Assembly (NCBI GenBank): GCA_000436255.1
Contig: HF990822.1
Span: 1-7,707, forward strand
Direction: 5' to 3'
From: Clostridium sp. CAG:1193
GTDB lineage: Bacteria; Bacillota_I; Bacilli_A; RF39; UBA660
Length of the DNA stretch: 7,707 nt
Shown: positions 5,605-7,707 of the stretch, in pieces
Position numbering within the stretch: position 1 is the first letter of the stretch
Layout of the letters: each line of letters begins with the position of its first letter
Position numbers and translations under genes: made by a program
The notes under the pieces: generated by a model
Database searches by the model: none
Seen by the model: the letters and a program-made list of their open reading frames with translations, nothing else
What the model was told of the DNA's origin: nothing

Positions 5605-5637
5605 AAAAACTTCTTTAGTCTAACTAAGGAAGTTTTT
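5605..5637. terminator. Bidirectional terminator between convergent genes
   Basis: AAAAACTTCTTTAGT (5605-5619), loop CTA, ACTAAGGAAGTTTTT (5623-5637) form a 15-bp stem with one G-U/A-C position. T-runs fall on the 3' side of both strands (TTTTT on plus, TTTTTATTATTTATT on minus). It lies between the pilin-LRR pseudogene and the convergent RNHCP gene, whose stop codon (5638-5636) is within the stem. Confidence 0.8.
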
Positions 5638-5941
5638 AATTTAAATTATTTGATATTTTAATAATCATATTCATATCATCATCTTTTGCAATGATATTTT
5701 TATGCGTATTTTTACATTTTTCACATTTATAAATAATTTTATATGTATCTTTATATTTTTCTATTCCAATTGGTTTTAAAAGGCCTTTACATGTATTTAA
5801 TCTATCTCCTGGGTTTATATCTACATGTTTTGAATATAAACAATATGGGCAGTGGTCTCTTGAGGTATAATTTAAAGGGTTAACTTCTTTATTACAATTT
5901 TCACATATAAAACTTTTATCATTTTTTGAAAACATTTTCAT
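5636..5941 (-). CDS. RNHCP-domain zinc-ribbon protein
   Basis: This 101-residue soluble protein has the signature of the RNHCP family in the variant form RDHCPYCLYSKHVD (28-41), followed by PGDR (44-47) and CKGLL (51-55). Cysteine pairs C13/C16 (CENC), C31/C34 (CPYC) and C73/C76 (CEKC), plus C51, suggest zinc-binding ribbons. The biochemical role of the family is not established to my knowledge, and I assign none. I start at ATG 5941-5939, with AGGTGA at 5951-5946. A second in-frame ATG six bases on would be too far from it. The gene is monocistronic: it is divergent from scpA with 59 bp between starts and convergent with the pseudogene at a shared terminator. Confidence 0.88.
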   Translation of the reverse strand: MKMFSKNDKSFICENCNKEVNPLNYTSRDHCPYCLYSKHVDINPGDRLNTCKGLLKPIGIEKYKDTYKIIYKCEKCKNTHKNIIAKDDDMNMIIKISNNLN

Positions 5942-5957
5942 AAAATCACCTATACAA

Positions 5958-5985
5958 ATTATACCACAATCGGTTATAATTGTAA
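5958..5985 (-). promoter_or_regulatory. Promoter of the RNHCP gene
   Basis: On the minus strand TATAAT (5963-5958) is preceded by TGG (extended -10). TTACAA (5985-5980) with a 16-bp spacer can serve as -35. The predicted start near 5951 leaves a leader of only about 10 nt, with the SD at its very beginning. The -35 overlaps the last base of the scpA -10. Confidence 0.5.
5975..5980 (+). promoter_or_regulatory. -10 element of a likely scpA promoter
   Basis: TATAAT is a perfect -10 hexamer 20 bases before the scpA ATG, inside the 59-bp divergent region. The -35 is weak (TATACA at 5951-5956 with an 18-bp spacer). A start near 5987 would give a leader of about 14 nt that just includes the ribosome site AGGAAGTGA (5988-5996). 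Confidence 0.45.
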
Positions 5986-6000
5986 TTAGGAAGTGATAGT

Positions 6001-6711
6001 ATGCATTATGAGGTTAATATAGATGAGTTTTCTGGTCCACTTGACCTTCTTTTGCATCTTATTAAAAAAGATAATATAGATATTTATGACATAAGTTTAG
6101 AAAAAATTACTAATGAGTATTTGGAATATATTAAGAAGATGGAAGAGATGAATCTAGATATTGCTAGTGAATATTTGGTTATGGCTTCTGAACTTATTGA
6201 ATATAAATCAAGAAGTTTATTAAGACAAAAAGATGAAGAAGAAATAGAACAAGATCCTAAAGAAGAACTTATTAAAAGACTTGTTGATTATAAAAAATAT
6301 AAAGAAGTTACAGAAACATTTAGAAATCTTGAAAATTTAAGAAGTGATATATATACAAAAACACCGTCTAATATAAGTGAGTATGATGAGTCTTTAAAAA
6401 ATGATGGCTTGGTTAGTGTTGATGATTTAATGGAAGCCTTTAAGAAGTTTTTAAGTAGAAAGGAATATGAAAAACCACTAAATACCAAGGTCACTACTAA
6501 AGAGTTATCAGTAAGTGATAGGATTATTAGAATAAGAGATATACTTAAAAATAAAAAGGAAGTAAATTTTATAGAGTTATTTGATGATTTTAGTAAGAAG
6601 TATGTGGTTGTAACATTTTTATCTATATTAGAAATGTCTAAAAACAATGAAATTGTAATTATGCAGGAAAATAATTTTGAAAATATAATTATAAAGGGCG
6701 TGAAAGAGTGA
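6001..6711 (+). CDS. scpA: Segregation and condensation protein A (kleisin ScpA)
   Basis: ScpA is the kleisin subunit that bridges the SMC heads and binds ScpB in the bacterial condensin complex on the nucleoid. The 236 residues are close to the usual 240-260. The N-terminal domain has the hallmark FSGPLDLLLHLIKKDNIDIYDI (10-31) and the helical SEYLVMASELIEYKSRSLL (56-74). An acidic, charged linker (EEEIEQDPKEE) follows. A C-terminal winged-helix segment (VVTFLSILEMSKNNEIVIMQ) contacts SMC in homologues. ATG 6001 is preceded by GGAAGTG (5989-5995) with five bases between. The TGA stop overlaps the scpB GTG (GTGA), a typical coupling arrangement. That TGA also shows UGA is not read as Trp here. 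Confidence 0.95.
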   Translation: MHYEVNIDEFSGPLDLLLHLIKKDNIDIYDISLEKITNEYLEYIKKMEEMNLDIASEYLVMASELIEYKSRSLLRQKDEEEIEQDPKEELIKRLVDYKKYKEVTETFRNLENLRSDIYTKTPSNISEYDESLKNDGLVSVDDLMEAFKKFLSRKEYEKPLNTKVTTKELSVSDRIIRIRDILKNKKEVNFIELFDDFSKKYVVVTFLSILEMSKNNEIVIMQENNFENIIIKGVKE

Positions 6712-7271
6712 AAGCTGTACTTGAAGGAATATTGTTTGTTGTTGGAGATGAGGGGGTAACAATAAATGATATATGTAATATATTAGAAATAAATGAAGAG
6801 GATGCTAAAAAATTAGTTTTAGAGCTTAAGAATGATTATTTAGATTGTAATAGGGGTCTTAGAATAGATTATCTTGGAAATTCTATTAAGCTTACAACTA
6901 AAAAAGAACATAAAGAATATTATAAAAAATTAATTGAAGAGAAGAATAATGTTTTATCTCAAGCTGCTCTTGAAACTCTTGCTATAATTGTATATAATGA
7001 GCCAATTACTAGAATAAAAGTAGATGAAATAAGAGGTGTGTCATCTGCTCAAATGATGAGGAAATTAGTTGCAAAAGGATTTATAAAAGAATGTGGTAAA
7101 GATTCATCTATTGGGCATCCAATCTTATATAAAACTACTGATGATTTTCTTGATTATTTTGGACTTTCTTCAAAAGAAGATTTACCAAAAATAGATGATA
7201 GTATTAAAAATGAAGATGAAACTGATTTATTTTTATCAAAATATAGTGAAAATAATGATGTTAATGTTTAA
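6708..7271 (+). CDS. scpB: Segregation and condensation protein B (ScpB)
   Basis: ScpB is a double winged-helix partner of ScpA in the SMC-ScpAB complex, which compacts and separates origins. The 187 residues match the family length of about 190. The N-terminal winged helix begins MKAVLEGILFVVGDEGVTI (1-19). The second contains LSQAALETLAIIVYNEPITR (83-102), DEIRGVSS (106-113) and GHPILYKTTDDFLDYFGL (136-153). The family's common GRP is GHP here. The tail is acidic and variable. The GTG start overlaps the scpA stop by four bases, and AAAGGG (6693-6698) is a distant ribosome site, so translation probably depends on coupling. Confidence 0.94.
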   Translation: MKAVLEGILFVVGDEGVTINDICNILEINEEDAKKLVLELKNDYLDCNRGLRIDYLGNSIKLTTKKEHKEYYKKLIEEKNNVLSQAALETLAIIVYNEPITRIKVDEIRGVSSAQMMRKLVAKGFIKECGKDSSIGHPILYKTTDDFLDYFGLSSKEDLPKIDDSIKNEDETDLFLSKYSENNDVNV

Positions 7272-7314
7272 TTAAATAAATTGTATGTTAAAATAAACTT
7301 AGTAAGGAGGCATT

Positions 7315-7707
7315 ATGAAACTTGTATCTATTTTACCAGCTGATAGTTATATAGTAATAAATAAAAGTTTATTAAATGATAATGATAGACTAGTTTTAAC
7401 TATGTTATATCAACCTATTATTGGTAGTATAAGTATGAGTTTATATTTTACCTTATGGTCAGATCTTAACAAAACAGAATTGATGAGTAATGAATATACT
7501 CATCACCATCTTATGAATGTAATGAATTTAAAGTTAGATGAAATAGTTTTTGCAAGAAAGAAGCTAGAGGCAGTTGGGCTATTAAAGACTTTTTATAAAA
7601 TTAATACTGTAAATAATTATGTGTATGAATTATATAGTCCATTATCATCATCAGAATTTTTTGCAAATCCTATTTTAGCATCTTCCTTACTTTCTAGTGT
7701 AGGGAAA
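7315..7707 (+). CDS. dnaB: DnaB-type replication initiation and membrane attachment protein, 3'-truncated by the window edge
   Basis: ATG 7315 follows AAGGAGG (7304-7310), a very strong ribosome site four bases away, and the frame is open for 131 codons to the window end. The sequence starts MKLVSILPADSYIVINKSLL and contains NDRLVLTMLYQPIIGSISMSLYFTLWSDL (about 23-51), THHHLMNVMNLKLDEIVFARKKLEAVGLLKTF (62-93). This is the N-terminal winged-helix domain of the Bacillus-type DnaB/DnaD superfamily, which helps load the replicative helicase and is not the helicase itself. The C-terminal DnaD-like domain would lie beyond the window. It sits 43 nt after scpB with no terminator between, so it is likely co-transcribed. 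Confidence 0.88.
   Translation, partial: MKLVSILPADSYIVINKSLLNDNDRLVLTMLYQPIIGSISMSLYFTLWSDLNKTELMSNEYTHHHLMNVMNLKLDEIVFARKKLEAVGLLKTFYKINTVNNYVYELYSPLSSSEFFANPILASSLLSSVGK

Noticed and set aside
6288..6647. Minus-strand 119-codon ORF opposite scpA
   Set aside because: It is a shadow of scpA. The hydrophobic, Phe/Ser-rich translation is what antisense of Lys/Glu-rich AT DNA gives.
6709..6711. UGA read as tryptophan (Mycoplasma-type code)
   Set aside because: Reading through the scpA TGA gives a few unrelated codons, while scpB starts at the overlapping GTG. The Trp codons inside conserved genes are TGG.

Overview
The window is very AT-rich chromosomal DNA from a low-GC Gram-positive bacterium. 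It has strong Shine-Dalgarno (SD) sites, a mraZ-rsmH-ftsL-PBP cell-wall cluster, scpA-scpB, and a DnaB-type replication initiation gene. TGA acts as a stop: scpA ends in TGA at the point where its family ends, and tryptophans are TGG. This argues against a Mycoplasma-type code. An uncultured gut Bacilli lineage close to the Mollicutes branch is my best guess (inference from gene families and composition, not proven).

Layout. Positions 1-868 hold the 3' part of a BspA-like leucine-rich-repeat surface protein, followed by an intrinsic terminator. Positions 1016-4890 are a plus-strand division operon: a good sigma-A-type promoter, four 10-bp-spaced MraZ boxes, mraZ, rsmH, ftsL and a class B PBP with PASTA domains. 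No mraY, murD or ftsZ follows. Positions 4891-5377 have no conventional gene but are dense in signals: a plus-strand promoter and terminator that would make an RNA of about 75 nt, a minus-strand 22-codon hydrophobic peptide gene with an ideal SD, inverted arms flanking it, a 27-bp tandem repeat and two large hairpins. Positions 5378-5599 are a broken pilin-LRR gene related to the first gene. Positions 5636-5941 (minus) encode an RNHCP zinc-ribbon protein, which shares a terminator with the pseudogene and a 59-bp divergent promoter region with scpA. Positions 6001-7271 are scpA-scpB, followed by the 5' part of a DnaB-like replication initiation gene that runs off the window.

How the genes fit together. 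The division operon supplies a transcription regulator that probably controls its own operon (MraZ), a 16S rRNA methyltransferase (RsmH), a septal scaffold (FtsL) and a septal transpeptidase (PBP). ScpA and ScpB are the kleisin and winged-helix partners of SMC in chromosome organisation, and DnaB helps load the replicative helicase at the membrane. The right half is therefore chromosome replication and segregation, and the left-centre is division. The stretch between them (4891-5635) is accessory: it contains a candidate type I toxin-antitoxin-like locus (hypothesis) and a decayed surface-protein paralogue.
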